Assembly: GCA_031255855.1 (NCBI GenBank) | Contig: JAIRRS010000152.1 | Location: forward strand, 62,001-126,000 | DNA: 64,000 bases | Reading direction: 5' to 3' | Origin: Tannerellaceae bacterium | Lineage (GTDB): Bacteria; Bacteroidota; Bacteroidia; Bacteroidales; Tannerellaceae | Shown: one piece after another, positions 30,305-39,977 of the stretch | How positions within the stretch are numbered: position 1 is the first letter of the stretch | Layout of the letters: the number at the start of each line of letters is the position of its first letter | Position numbers and translations under genes: made by a program | The notes under the pieces: generated by a model | The model's input: only the letters and a program-made list of their open reading frames with translations | Told to the model about the DNA's origin: nothing | Databases searched by the model: none

Positions 30305-31159
30305 ATGCGTAAACTGCTTGATTTCCTGGTAAGAAAAAGGCATTGGTTTGTATTTATTTTACTTGAATTTGTATCACTAACGCTGATTTACCGCAACAAT
30401 GTTTACCAGCGGAACATCATGTTTAGTACGGCAAATGTCATAGCGGCAAATATTGTGTCTGTTACAGGTTCGGTAACGTCTTATCTTGATTTACGCGAAA
30501 TAAACAAGGAACTTCTTGAACGCAACGGCAAGCTCGAAATGGAGTTGCTCATGTTTAAAGAACTGGTTGAAGCAATGAAAGCTGATACGGCAGTATTCCG
30601 GGCTTTTTCTATGGATAATGTCCGGTTGTTTCCGTACGATTTTGTAACAGCCAAAGTGATAAACAACAGCGTAACCTATCTTTCAAACTATATCACATTG
30701 AATAAGGGAAAGAAAGATGGGATCAATCCGGATATGGGCGTTATGTCCGACAACGGAGCCGTGGGGATAGTAATAAAAGCATCCGATTATTATTCGGTAG
30801 TACTACCCCTTTTGAATACAAAGTTCAATTTAAGTTGTAAAGTGTTGGGAAGCAGCCATATCGGTTCGTTAAGCTGGAATGGGAGGAATGCCCGTTATGC
30901 CAACCTGGATGAACTTCCCCGGCACGTGCAATTCCAGATTGGCGACACGATTGTGACGAGCGGTTATTCAACAGTTTTCCCCGAGGGGATTCTGGTAGGT
31001 TTCGTATCTTCTTTCGAACGGCAGCGCGACGACAACTTTAATTCATTGAAAATAGAACTGGCTACCGATTTCCAACGTTTAAACAATGTAATGGTAATAA
31101 GGAATTTCCGGCAGGAAGAACAAAGGGCAATAGAGGAGGAGGTAAAGGTAAATGATTAG
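30305..31159 (+). CDS. mreC: Cell-shape protein MreC
   Basis: 284 residues: one N-terminal membrane helix (about 12-30), a coiled-coil (about 50-95), and a periplasmic double beta-barrel with NKGKKDGINPDMGVMSDNGAVGIVIKASDYYSVVLPLLN. It links MreB inside to the penicillin-binding protein outside. Its end overlaps mreD by 8 bases. Confidence 0.93.
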   Translation: MRKLLDFLVRKRHWFVFILLEFVSLTLIYRNNVYQRNIMFSTANVIAANIVSVTGSVTSYLDLREINKELLERNGKLEMELLMFKELVEAMKADTAVFRAFSMDNVRLFPYDFVTAKVINNSVTYLSNYITLNKGKKDGINPDMGVMSDNGAVGIVIKASDYYSVVLPLLNTKFNLSCKVLGSSHIGSLSWNGRNARYANLDELPRHVQFQIGDTIVTSGYSTVFPEGILVGFVSSFERQRDDNFNSLKIELATDFQRLNNVMVIRNFRQEEQRAIEEEVKVND

Positions 31160-31667
31160 TTTTGTGAGAAACCTGATGTACTTTATTGTATTGGTATTGG
31201 TGCAGGTGTTAATCCTGAACAATATCCATTTCCTTCGTTTGGTAACTCCTTTTCTATACCTGTATTTTATCATAAAGTTGCCGGTGGGCTTAACCTCTTC
31301 AAAAATTACAAGCGCTTCTTTCCTGATTGGTCTTACGATTGATATATTTTCGAACACCCCCGGTATGCATGCTGCGGCTTGTACGCTGGCAGGATTTTCA
31401 CGGCCGCTGATTATCCGGGTTCTCATGGGCGAAGAATTGTCAGATACTGTTTTTCCTTCTTATAAATCCTTTGGATATGGCGGGTTTTCCCGTTTGGTGG
31501 CGACATTGGTTGTAATACATCACCTGACATTGTTTTTGTTGGAATCGCTTACACTTTTCGACCCGCTGTTCCTTTCGATACGTATCGTTGCGAGTATAAC
31601 GACGGTCACGCTTTTGATTTGTATTGTTGAAGCATTTAATATTGAATCTCAGAAAAATGGCGACTAA
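31152..31667 (+). CDS. mreD: Rod-shape membrane protein MreD
   Basis: 171 residues, almost all hydrophobic with about five membrane helices; no domain with clear motifs, so the call rests on size, topology and its position between mreC and the PBP2 gene. It overlaps mreC by 8 bases and the PBP2 gene by 11, which suggests translational coupling. Confidence 0.85.
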   Translation: MISFVRNLMYFIVLVLVQVLILNNIHFLRLVTPFLYLYFIIKLPVGLTSSKITSASFLIGLTIDIFSNTPGMHAAACTLAGFSRPLIIRVLMGEELSDTVFPSYKSFGYGGFSRLVATLVVIHHLTLFLLESLTLFDPLFLSIRIVASITTVTLLICIVEAFNIESQKNGD

Positions 31668-33513
31668 TGCGAAATATACATTTGAAAACAGGCGTTTTAT
31701 TATTTCAGGAGCTATCATTTTGATTGTATTCATCTTTATTATCCGTTTGTTTTACCTGCAGGTGATAGAAAACGAATATAAAGCATTTGCAGACAGTAAT
31801 GCTTTCCTGAAAAAGGCGCTTTACCCTTCAAGGGGCATGATATATGACCGGAACGGCAAACTGCTTGTCTATAACCAACCCGCCTATGATGTGATGCTGA
31901 TTATGCGTGAAGTCAAGCCTTTCGACACGTTGGACTTCTGCCATACGGTAGGCATTACAAAAGAACAGTTTGTTAAACGTATTGCCGACATCAAAAACAG
32001 GCGGTTGAATCCGGGTTATTCGTCTTATGTGCCTCAAACATTTATGAACCAACTTTCGGCTAAGGATTATGGGGTATTGCAAGAAAAACTATATAAGTTT
32101 CCAGGTTTCTATATTCAAAATCGTACAATCCGTGAATACGAATATCCTAACGCCGCCCACGTTTTAGGCAACATCGGGGAGGTAAATAAACGGGATATCG
32201 AGCGGGATAATTATTATGTGCAAAGCGACTATTCCGGCCGTTCCGGAGTAGAACGTTCATACGAGGATGTGTTGAGAGGAGAAAAAGGAGTTGAAATACT
32301 GCTTCGTGATGCACACGGGCGAATCAAAGGGAAGTATGAAGATGGCAAACATGATGTGGCCCCTGTTTCGGGGAAGAACCTTACACTTTCCCTGGACATG
32401 GAATTGCAAGCCTACGGAGAGCAACTGATGCGTAATAAATTGGGGAGTATTATCATGATTGAACCGTCGACAGGCGAAATTCTCTGCATGGTCTCAACTC
32501 CTACGTATAACCCGAATATGCTCGTAGGCCGCCAACGTGGAAAAAATCATGCCTTATTGGAGGGCAACCCTTTGAAACCTCTTTACGACCGGGCAATCAT
32601 GGCGGGCTATCCCCCCGGCTCAACGTTTAAACCGGCAATGGGATTAATCTTTTTGCAAGAGGGGATAATAACACCGGAAACGATGTACTCATGTGGGCAT
32701 GGCTATCCTGTACTGGGAGGGAAACCGGCCTGCCACGGGCACTATTCGCCATTAAATTTGGTTGCGGCGATTGCGACATCCTGTAATGCATTCTTTTGTT
32801 GGGGATTGCGGGATATGATAGACAACCGTAAACGTTACCCAAACGTTCAAGACGGATTAGATGTATGGCGTAACCACATGTTGAGTATGGGATACGGTCG
32901 GCCATTAGGGCTTGACTTGCCGGGAGAAAGAGGAGGTTCTATCCCTACCAGTAAGATGTATGACAAGTTGTATAGCGGGCGATGGTCTTCCAGCACGATT
33001 ATTTCAAATGCAATCGGACAGGGAGAAGTGCTGGCAACTCCACTTCAGATGTGTAATTTGGCTGCTACCATTGCTAATAGAGGATATTTCTATACCCCTC
33101 ATGTCGTAAAGTCTATAGAAAATGGGGAATTAGCCTCCCAATATACCCAAAAGAATTCCCCGACGATAGAGGCCAGGCATTATGCTCATCTGGCAGAAGG
33201 CATGCGGAATGCCGTTATAGGAGGAACTTGCCGCAGGGTGGCTTTACCCGATATCGCCGTATGCGGTAAGACCGGAACATCGGAGACCGTTCATGGGAAA
33301 GACCATTCCATATTTATAGGTTTTGCTCCTTATGAGAAGCCGGAAGTGGCAATCTCCGTATTTGTGGAGAATGCAGGGTTTGGGGCAACTTACGCGGCGC
33401 CTATCGCAAAATTGATGTTACAAAAGTATTTGAAAGGCGAAATACAAGATAGCGACAAATACCTGGAAGATTTCATTATAAATACAGCTATAATGCCAAG
33501 GAATGTATTATAA
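31657..33513 (+). CDS. mrdA: Penicillin-binding protein 2 (elongation transpeptidase)
   Basis: 618 residues from ATG 31657, inside the end of mreD; a TTG at 31624 opens the frame but adds only an unconserved tail. One membrane helix (about 17-37), PBP dimer domain (about 45-225), and transpeptidase domain with the active serine in PPGSTFKPAM (about residue 320), SCN-type motif (TSCNAFF) and KTGTSE near residue 540. It cross-links lateral wall peptidoglycan together with RodA, whose gene overlaps by 11 bases. Confidence 0.96.
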   Translation: MATNAKYTFENRRFIISGAIILIVFIFIIRLFYLQVIENEYKAFADSNAFLKKALYPSRGMIYDRNGKLLVYNQPAYDVMLIMREVKPFDTLDFCHTVGITKEQFVKRIADIKNRRLNPGYSSYVPQTFMNQLSAKDYGVLQEKLYKFPGFYIQNRTIREYEYPNAAHVLGNIGEVNKRDIERDNYYVQSDYSGRSGVERSYEDVLRGEKGVEILLRDAHGRIKGKYEDGKHDVAPVSGKNLTLSLDMELQAYGEQLMRNKLGSIIMIEPSTGEILCMVSTPTYNPNMLVGRQRGKNHALLEGNPLKPLYDRAIMAGYPPGSTFKPAMGLIFLQEGIITPETMYSCGHGYPVLGGKPACHGHYSPLNLVAAIATSCNAFFCWGLRDMIDNRKRYPNVQDGLDVWRNHMLSMGYGRPLGLDLPGERGGSIPTSKMYDKLYSGRWSSSTIISNAIGQGEVLATPLQMCNLAATIANRGYFYTPHVVKSIENGELASQYTQKNSPTIEARHYAHLAEGMRNAVIGGTCRRVALPDIAVCGKTGTSETVHGKDHSIFIGFAPYEKPEVAISVFVENAGFGATYAAPIAKLMLQKYLKGEIQDSDKYLEDFIINTAIMPRNVL

Positions 33514-34954
33514 GAAAACGAGTATTTGGAAAAATATTGATTGGCTGACAATCTTGCTGTACATTATCATGGTAACAGCCGGATGGTTCAGTATCTGCGG
33601 GGCAAGCTACGAATACGACAGCGTAAGCTTGTTCGATCTGTCCGGACGCCCCGGCTCCCAATTGATGTGGATTGGCCTTTCTTTTGTCCTCGTATTCATT
33701 GTATTGATGCTGGATGCCGACTTCTATGGGGTCTTTGCCTATCTGATATACGGGGGAATGTTAATCTTGCTGATAGCCACCATATTCCTTGCACCCGATA
33801 TTAAAGGCTCCCGTTCGTGGCTTGTAATCGGATCTTTACAGATGCAGCCGGCCGAATTTGCCAAGTTTGCTACGGCTTTGGCTTTGGCCAAATTTATGGG
33901 AGCATACGGATTTAAGTTTGCCACCTTCAAGAATTTCTCTTTGTGCCTGGTGTTAATCATGTTGCCAATGTTTTGTATCCTGTTGCAAAAGGAAACAGGT
34001 TCGGCATTGGTTTATCTGGCTTTCTTTTTAGTATTGTACAGGGAAGGGATGTCGGGATACGTGTTGATGGCAGGTATTTCCGCGGTTGCCTTTTTTGTAA
34101 TTAGCATGAAATATTCGGATGTTATGGTGGGAATCACTCCTTTAGGCGAATTGATTGTGTTATGTATTATCCAGGCGATAACGGTTTTTCTGGCGACCAC
34201 TGTTTATAAGCTGCGCGACAAATTGCATGTGAAGGTTTTATTGGGAGCAACAGCGGCAACTTATCCGGCAGCATTTATAGTTTCGTTATTTATTCCTGTA
34301 AACTTTGCTTTAGTGACATTGGGTTTACTTGGCGCAACTTGTTGTTACCTGATTTTCCTTACCATAAAGAATTGGGTTTGGCATTATGTTTTGATATTTT
34401 TGTTTGTCCTGGTAGCTGTTGGTTTCCTATTTTCGGTAGATTATGTTTTTGACGAGGTGCTGGAGCCACACCAACAAATGCGTATCAAAGTATCGTTGGG
34501 CTTGGAAGACGACCCGAGTGGAGCCGGATACAATGTGAACCAATCAATCATTGCCATTGGATCGGGAGGATTATTAGGCAGGGGATTTTTGAATGGGACG
34601 CAAACCAAATTGAAATATGTACCCGAGCAAGATACCGACTTTATTTTCTGTACGGTAGGAGAGGAGCAAGGTTTTGTAGGTTCAATCCTTGTGTTAATTT
34701 TGTTTACTATTCTTATCGTAAGGTTGATTATTCTATCCGAGAAACAAAAGACGGCGTTTGCCCGTATTTACGGATATAGTGTGGCAGCCATTTTCTTCTT
34801 CCATTTGTTTATTAATATCGGGATGGTTATCGGCCTCACTCCTGTGATAGGTATTCCATTGCCATTTTTCAGCTACGGAGGTTCTTCGCTTTGGGGATTC
34901 ACCATCCTGTTATTTGTTTTCCTTCGTATGGATGCCACACGGAAAGAACGATGA
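33503..34954 (+). CDS. rodA: Peptidoglycan glycosyltransferase RodA
   Basis: 483 residues of the SEDS family with about ten membrane helices. The conserved LEDDPSGAGYNVNQSIIAIGSGGLLGRGF block and the C-terminal GMVIGLTPVIGIPLPFFSYGGSS motif are present. It is longer than the E. coli protein by about 110 residues, mostly in an extra helical part in the middle (about 220-310), which is common in Bacteroidetes. Last gene of the cluster. Confidence 0.96.
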   Translation: MYYKKTSIWKNIDWLTILLYIIMVTAGWFSICGASYEYDSVSLFDLSGRPGSQLMWIGLSFVLVFIVLMLDADFYGVFAYLIYGGMLILLIATIFLAPDIKGSRSWLVIGSLQMQPAEFAKFATALALAKFMGAYGFKFATFKNFSLCLVLIMLPMFCILLQKETGSALVYLAFFLVLYREGMSGYVLMAGISAVAFFVISMKYSDVMVGITPLGELIVLCIIQAITVFLATTVYKLRDKLHVKVLLGATAATYPAAFIVSLFIPVNFALVTLGLLGATCCYLIFLTIKNWVWHYVLIFLFVLVAVGFLFSVDYVFDEVLEPHQQMRIKVSLGLEDDPSGAGYNVNQSIIAIGSGGLLGRGFLNGTQTKLKYVPEQDTDFIFCTVGEEQGFVGSILVLILFTILIVRLIILSEKQKTAFARIYGYSVAAIFFFHLFINIGMVIGLTPVIGIPLPFFSYGGSSLWGFTILLFVFLRMDATRKER

Positions 34955-35004
34955 AGAAATAATACGATGATACAAGACGAAATAGGGCTTGACTTACTAA
35001 TCCA

Positions 35005-35502
35005 TTAATCATTAATGAACGTTTTTTCTACTTTTAAACCGATTTCCTGAATACCCGGAAGTGTATCTATTCGCATGCCCTGGCGAAAGCTGAATGTATA
35101 ACGTCCTTTGTTCAGGAACCTGTAGTTGGTTCGTATGGGGAAACTTGATTGGAATAGGGAAATGCCGGTTCCATTCCACTTGCCGAAATCATCAGCCAAC
35201 AGACATTCTATCGTATCACAAACCATTGAGCCTATGGGGGGCTCTTCATTATAGAAGAGCCATAAGTTCTGGTAAGGATATAAATTGTTATTCCTTATTT
35301 CGAGCGTGACATCATAGGGGATGCTGTTGTCGTCTATCTGAAAGGTAAAATAATATTCTTTATTCTTTTCCCACGAAAAATTATGAATAGCCTGGTATTG
35401 ATTGTAAACTGCCTGTTCTCCACAGGAAAAGACGAGGAAACAGAGTAAAAAGGCTACCATGCAGCTTATGCTACGACTTTGCTTTTGGCTGAGGCTTTTC
35501 AT
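35005..35502 (-). CDS. gldH: Gliding-motility-type lipoprotein GldH
   Basis: 165 residues. I choose ATG 35502, which gives a lipoprotein signal with basic start (KSLSQKQSRS) and FLVFSC at Cys 27; starts at 35520 or 35460 are also possible. The rest is a single beta-rich domain with the GldH pattern (WEKNKEYYFTFQIDD, NLWLFYNEE, FRQGMRIDTLPGIQEIGLKVE). In gliding Flavobacteriia GldH is needed for motility and secretion; Bacteroidales do not glide, so its role there is unknown. It overlaps ricT by 32 bases and is convergent with rodA. Confidence 0.82.
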   Translation of the reverse strand: MKSLSQKQSRSISCMVAFLLCFLVFSCGEQAVYNQYQAIHNFSWEKNKEYYFTFQIDDNSIPYDVTLEIRNNNLYPYQNLWLFYNEEPPIGSMVCDTIECLLADDFGKWNGTGISLFQSSFPIRTNYRFLNKGRYTFSFRQGMRIDTLPGIQEIGLKVEKTFIND

Positions 35503-36670
35503 GATGCGCAGGCTTGTCACTGTTTGGTCTTTGCTTCGGGTGGGCGGAATGATTCTCAGGATTGTTTACCGGACGTTTGTTTTTGTTTTTTTTGTTTTTC
35601 GAATTATTTTTGTCGAAACGGGTGAGGCTTTCCTGCCCAAGGATATCATGTGAGTCCCGTTTGAGGGGTTGAGGTTTTTCGTCGGCTTCCAGTGAGGCAG
35701 GTTTCATTCCTTTCTTGTTCATGTTGATGATTTCGAGAGCGCGTTTAGCCGAGATTGTTATCAGGTTGGCTGCAAAAGATTTATCGGTCGAGTAAGTGAT
35801 CTCTTTCTTGAAAATATCAGTTTTGCAGTGATAGTAGGAGTTGTCTTTCGTTTCCAGGACAATCTCGCGGGAGGGCAAACCTTTTTGTGCTTCGACATAC
35901 GCATCGACCTCGTAATTGATGCAACATTTTAACTTGGCACATTGGCCGGCCAACTTCTGGGGATTCATGGAAATGTCCTGGTAACGGGCGGCTCCGGTCG
36001 CAACGGAAACAAAACTGCTCATCCAACTGGAGCAGCAAAGTTCGCGTCCACAAGGGCCAATACCTCCAATCCTGCCTGCTTCCTGGCGGGCTCCGATTTG
36101 TTTCATTTCGATACGTACCTTGAAAGCCTCGGCAAGCACCTTTATCAGTTGGCGGAAGTCTACGCGCTCGTCGGCGATATAATAGAAGATGGCTTTGTTT
36201 CCATCCCCCTGGTATTCCACATCCCCGATTTTCATGCCTAATCCCAAATCGATGGCAATCTGCCGGGAACGTATCATGGTTTCGTGTTCTTTTGCTTTTG
36301 CCTCTTCGTATTTTTCCAAATCAGTAGGTTTCGCCTTGCGGTAAATACGTTTAGGTTCAACCCCGTCTGTCCGGGTATTGTTTTTTTTCATTTGCAAAAG
36401 AACTAATTTCCCTGTCAGGGTAACTGTTCCGATGTCATGCCCGGGACTGGCTTCAACGGCTACTACATCTCCCTTTTCCAACGGTATTTTCGCGCTGTTC
36501 AGGAAATAACCTTTGCGGGTGTTTTTGAATTGTACTTCAACGTAATCTGTTGCGTTTTCCGCATCGGGTACGTCACAAAGCCAGTCGTATGTATTGAGTT
36601 TATTATTTTGAATTTTGCTGCATCCTTTTTTCCCCATGCAGCAACTGCCATTATTTAATTTGAAATCCAT
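35471..36670 (-). CDS. ricT: PSP1/RicT-family protein
   Basis: 399 residues from ATG 36670 (MDFKLNNGSCCMGKKGCSK); an earlier in-frame start at 36733 is not supported. Cys clusters near the start (CCMGKKGC) and in the PSP1 core (GIGPCGRELCCSSWM, CAKLKCCINYE) could hold an iron-sulfur cluster. In Bacillus, RicT acts with RicA/RicF on RNA processing. The C-terminal 70 residues are a charged, low-complexity Lys/Asn/Pro/His tail. The gene order ricT-gldH is the usual one in Bacteroidales. Confidence 0.85.
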   Translation of the reverse strand: MDFKLNNGSCCMGKKGCSKIQNNKLNTYDWLCDVPDAENATDYVEVQFKNTRKGYFLNSAKIPLEKGDVVAVEASPGHDIGTVTLTGKLVLLQMKKNNTRTDGVEPKRIYRKAKPTDLEKYEEAKAKEHETMIRSRQIAIDLGLGMKIGDVEYQGDGNKAIFYYIADERVDFRQLIKVLAEAFKVRIEMKQIGARQEAGRIGGIGPCGRELCCSSWMSSFVSVATGAARYQDISMNPQKLAGQCAKLKCCINYEVDAYVEAQKGLPSREIVLETKDNSYYHCKTDIFKKEITYSTDKSFAANLITISAKRALEIINMNKKGMKPASLEADEKPQPLKRDSHDILGQESLTRFDKNNSKNKKNKNKRPVNNPENHSAHPKQRPNSDKPAHHEKPQPKAKS

Positions 36671-36750
36671 TTCTGATGAATATTGTTTGTCTCTAATAAC
36701 TACAATATTACAAAAGTAGACAATTATTCCCATATGTAGGCATCGGAATT

Positions 36751-36777
36751 AAAAAAACCACCTCTTTGCGGAGGTGG
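36751..36777 (-). terminator. Intrinsic terminator of the SPT-like gene
   Basis: On the minus strand CCACCTC pairs with GAGGTGG around a 6-base loop and is followed by seven T. It lies between the SPT-like gene and ricT and separates their transcripts. Confidence 0.9.
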
Positions 36778-36808
36778 CCTCTTTTATTTATGGGAAAAAT
36801 CAAAAATA

Positions 36809-37996
36809 TTATGGAATTAAATGATGTTTCTTGAATATCTTCCGGATAGCTTCCAGCGCGTAATCCAATTGTTCCTGCTTATGGGTAGCCATCAAAGAGA
36901 AACGAATCAGTGTATCTTGCGGAGCTACTGCCGGCGCTACGACAGGATTAACGAATACGCCTGCGTCGAACAATTCACGTACGATTAAGAATGTCAAATC
37001 ATTGTCGCGAATGAACAATGGAATGATAGGGGTAGACGTATGTCCGATTTCGCATCCCATATTACGGAAACCTTCCAAAGCATAGTTTGTGAGTTTCCAT
37101 AGGTGTTCGATACGTTCAGGTTCGCTCAGTATGATGTCAAGCGCTGCGTTTACTGCGGCAGTGGCGCTTGGGGTATTACTGGCGCTGAAAATATAAGAAC
37201 GTGAATGGTGGCGGAGGTAATTGATTGTGTCTTTATCTGAAGCGATAAAACCGCCAATGGAAGCAAATGATTTACTGAAAGTACCCATGACAAGGTCTAC
37301 GTCCTGGGAAACCCCGAAGTGGTCGCAAGTGCCGCGGCCTTGTTTTCCCAGCACTCCGATGCCATGAGCTTCATCCACCATTACGCTGGCGTTGTATTTT
37401 TTGCTTAACGCCACAATTCCGGGAAGGTTGGCGATGTCGCCTTCCATACTGAAGACTCCGTCGACAACAATTAGCTTTATTTTATCAGGATCGCACTTTT
37501 GGAGTTGTTTTTCCAACGACTCCATGTCATTATGCTTGAATTTTAATTTATTTGAGTATGAAAGGCGGTGTCCTTCAATGATAGAAGCATGGTCGAGTTC
37601 ATCCCAGATAATGTAATCTTCACGCCCGGTCAGGCAGGAAACGACCCCTAAATTAACTTGGAATCCTGTAGAATAGATGATGGTGTCTTCTTTTCCTACA
37701 AAGTCAGCCAATCGTTTTTCGAGCTGTATATGTATGTCTAACGTTCCATTGAGGAAACGGGAGCCGGCACAACCGGTACCAAATTTCTTGGTCGCTTCAA
37801 TCGCGGCTTCTTTTACTTTCGGATGGTTTGTCAATCCCAGGTAAGAATTAGAGCCAAACATCAGCACCCTCTTTCCACTAATCTGCACTTCAGTATCCTG
37901 GTCACTTTCAATCATACGAAAATATGGATATATTCCTGCTGCCTTAGCTTTCTGCGGGGCATCATATTTAGCTAATTTTTCTTGTAAAGGCTTCAT
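36809..37996 (-). CDS. Alpha-oxoamine synthase, probably serine palmitoyltransferase
   Basis: 395 residues of the fold-type I PLP family that joins an amino acid to an acyl-CoA. The PLP lysine is K242 in TFSKSFASIGGF, with H136 (LDHAS), and D208/H211 (VDEAHGIGVLG). Generic annotation calls this glycine C-acetyltransferase, but SRFLNGTLDIHIQLEKRLADFVGK, VVDGVFSMEGDIANLP and the TFSKSFASIGGFIAS block are closest to the Porphyromonas/Bacteroides serine palmitoyltransferase that starts sphingolipid synthesis (from memory). A diacylglycerol-kinase-fold lipid kinase is divergent next to it, which supports a lipid role. Confidence 0.75.
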   Translation of the reverse strand: MKPLQEKLAKYDAPQKAKAAGIYPYFRMIESDQDTEVQISGKRVLMFGSNSYLGLTNHPKVKEAAIEATKKFGTGCAGSRFLNGTLDIHIQLEKRLADFVGKEDTIIYSTGFQVNLGVVSCLTGREDYIIWDELDHASIIEGHRLSYSNKLKFKHNDMESLEKQLQKCDPDKIKLIVVDGVFSMEGDIANLPGIVALSKKYNASVMVDEAHGIGVLGKQGRGTCDHFGVSQDVDLVMGTFSKSFASIGGFIASDKDTINYLRHHSRSYIFSASNTPSATAAVNAALDIILSEPERIEHLWKLTNYALEGFRNMGCEIGHTSTPIIPLFIRDNDLTFLIVRELFDAGVFVNPVVAPAVAPQDTLIRFSLMATHKQEQLDYALEAIRKIFKKHHLIP

Positions 37997-38105
37997 ATTA
38001 TTATTATCAGAAAAGAAATTTTTTTCGCGTGTATACTTTTAATCATAGAGTCAGGATTTGTTATCATATTAGAAATATATTATAAATGATTGGACAAATC
38101 CAGCG

Positions 38106-38113
38106 CAAAAGTA
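38106..38113 (-). promoter_or_regulatory. Promoter -7 box for the SPT-like gene
   Basis: The minus strand reads TACTTTTG, 110 bases before the ATG at 37996; no clear -33 element. It implies a leader of about 100 bases. Confidence 0.5.
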
Positions 38114-38216
38114 GTAAAAAAATAACTTATACCCTTCATATGCTTTAAAAGTTTTATAAAAGTACTATTTTTATCGTCTGACAAGAGTGCAAAAAGAACG
38201 ATAATATCCAGCAGGG

Positions 38217-39188
38217 ATGAATAATAAACTATTTAGCGTACACGCGATAATCAATCCTATATCCGGTGTGGGTTCCAAACGGAAAGTACCTAAAATGATA
38301 GAAGAAATATGCAGGAAAGGCGGATTGCCCCTGACGGTTTCTTTCACTGAATATGCCGGACATGCCAGTGAATTAACAAAACAAGCCTTGAATAATGGCG
38401 CAAAATTAGTTATTGCGGCAGGTGGCGACGGGACTGTAAACGAGATTGCCCGGGCGATGATTCATTCCGACGCTGTGTTAGGGATAATCCCTAAAGGTTC
38501 GGGTAACGGCTTGGCCCGGGAACTGCATATACCCATGGATTCCAAGCGGGCTTTGGAAGTGATAGCCAAAGGGCATGTAACAACCATCGATTGTTGCAAG
38601 GCCAACGAACGGGTATTCTTTACTACCTGCGGGGTCGGATTCGATGCTGCCGTAAGCCAGAAGTTTGCCCGGGAAAAAAAGCGGGGTTCTCTCACGTATG
38701 TAAAAAACACAATAGAGGAATACCTGAGTTACGAACCTGAGATTTACGAACTATTGATTGACAACCAGACCATCAAGGAAAAAGCCTTTTTGGTAGCTTG
38801 TGCAAACGCGTCGCAATATGGCAACAATGCCTACATCGCTCCCCATGCCAATATATGTGACGGCCAAATGGATATTACGGTTCTCTCTCCTTTTACGCCC
38901 CTGGATATTCCTCCTTTGGCTATCCAGTTATTCACCAAACAACTGGATCGCAATAGTAAGATAAAAATGATAAAAGCCAGCCGGGTCACGATTATCCGGC
39001 AAAAGGACGGAATGATGCATCTCGACGGTGAACCTGTAAAGATGGAAAGCCGGATAGACATTTCCGTCATTCCCAAGGCTTTGAATATAGTTACTCCCGA
39101 ACAAGTATCTTTTACAAAAGAAGTGCGTGATTTCTTTGAACAAGTAACCCGCTTCTTTGATAAGCGGCTTCCCTACATCTTTAAATAA
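38217..39188 (+). CDS. Diacylglycerol/sphingoid lipid kinase family protein
   Basis: 323 residues of the DAGK_cat type (YegS/BmrU-like). The nucleotide-binding motif GGDGTVNEIAR (about 70-80) and GSGNGLAREL (about 95-104) are complete, with a second beta-sandwich domain ending DGEPVK. It phosphorylates a lipid alcohol with ATP at the inner membrane face. Because the divergent neighbour is a serine palmitoyltransferase-like enzyme, the substrate might be a sphingoid base, ceramide or diacylglycerol; that is inference. Its stop lies 16 bases inside the convergent trmN gene. Confidence 0.88.
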   Translation: MNNKLFSVHAIINPISGVGSKRKVPKMIEEICRKGGLPLTVSFTEYAGHASELTKQALNNGAKLVIAAGGDGTVNEIARAMIHSDAVLGIIPKGSGNGLARELHIPMDSKRALEVIAKGHVTTIDCCKANERVFFTTCGVGFDAAVSQKFAREKKRGSLTYVKNTIEEYLSYEPEIYELLIDNQTIKEKAFLVACANASQYGNNAYIAPHANICDGQMDITVLSPFTPLDIPPLAIQLFTKQLDRNSKIKMIKASRVTIIRQKDGMMHLDGEPVKMESRIDISVIPKALNIVTPEQVSFTKEVRDFFEQVTRFFDKRLPYIFK

Positions 39189-39886
39189 AAATCCTTAGCC
39201 AGGGTGGTATATTCTGGTGTATAGTGATGTCTGGTCGTTTCGATAACGAACGAATTTGAAACCGTTGAAGCAGGAGCATTTGCCGAAAGTTCTACCAGTA
39301 GTCGTTTGGGGCGTGCTTCAGGTGTCGGATAAACGATCGTCTGTTTCATTATATGTAAATTGTTTTTTGTTGTTATATCCCTCAGTTCATCTTCCCGCTG
39401 GACAGGGAGGATAATGGCGATGCGTCCGTTTGGCGCCAGTAATGATTTGGCGCCGGATAATAAATCCGGGAGCGGGAGGGTATCTGTATGGCGTGCCAGG
39501 TTCTTTTTGTTGTCCGGGCTTTTCAGCGATTGGACAAAATAGGGAGGATTGGAAACAACTAAATCATACTTCTTTTTTGCGCTTGCCGCAAACCCGGCGA
39601 ATGAAGAATGGTAAACCTGTATCCGGTTGGCAAAAGGTGATGATGATACGTTTTCCGATGCCTGAACAAAGGCATCCTTGTCGATATCGAGGGCGTCGAT
39701 TACCGCGATACTTCGCTGTGCCAGCATAAGGGCGATCAGCCCGGTTCCTGTTCCTATATCCAATATCGTGTGGCAGGAGTCAACAGATGCCCAAGCGCCC
39801 AGAAGCACGCCGTCTGTTCCTACTTTCATAGCGCATTTATCTTGCTGGATGTTAAATTGTTTGAATTGGAAGTAGTCGTTTGCCAT
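39173..39886 (-). CDS. trmN: tRNA1(Val) adenine-37 N6-methyltransferase
   Basis: 237 residues of the class I SAM methyltransferase fold: LDIGTGTGLIALMLAQ (about 42-57) binds SAM and VVSNPPYF (about 113) is the N6-adenine motif. Features match the YfiC/TrmN6 family, which methylates A37 of tRNA-Val. Its 3' end overlaps the lipid kinase by 16 bases tail to tail. The start at 39886 is 91 bases from the lon ATG, divergent. Confidence 0.88.
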   Translation of the reverse strand: MANDYFQFKQFNIQQDKCAMKVGTDGVLLGAWASVDSCHTILDIGTGTGLIALMLAQRSIAVIDALDIDKDAFVQASENVSSSPFANRIQVYHSSFAGFAASAKKKYDLVVSNPPYFVQSLKSPDNKKNLARHTDTLPLPDLLSGAKSLLAPNGRIAIILPVQREDELRDITTKNNLHIMKQTIVYPTPEARPKRLLVELSANAPASTVSNSFVIETTRHHYTPEYTTLAKDFYLKM

Positions 39887-39925
39887 AGATGCTGCTTGTG
39901 GATTACAAATGTAAAAAAGAATTCA

Positions 39926-39933
39926 TAACTTTG
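39926..39933 (+). promoter_or_regulatory. Promoter -7 box for lon
   Basis: TAACTTTG, 44 bases before the lon ATG. The -33 position has no good TTTG at the expected distance. No heat-shock operator is seen. Confidence 0.5.
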
Positions 39934-39977
39934 ACACGCTTATTGTATATCAATTAAATGAAATGTGAAATTTCAAT

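Noticed and set aside
36809-37996. Glycine C-acetyltransferase (threonine degradation)
   Set aside because: No threonine dehydrogenase adjoins and the motifs fit the Bacteroidetes serine palmitoyltransferase better; kept as an alternative, not fully excluded.
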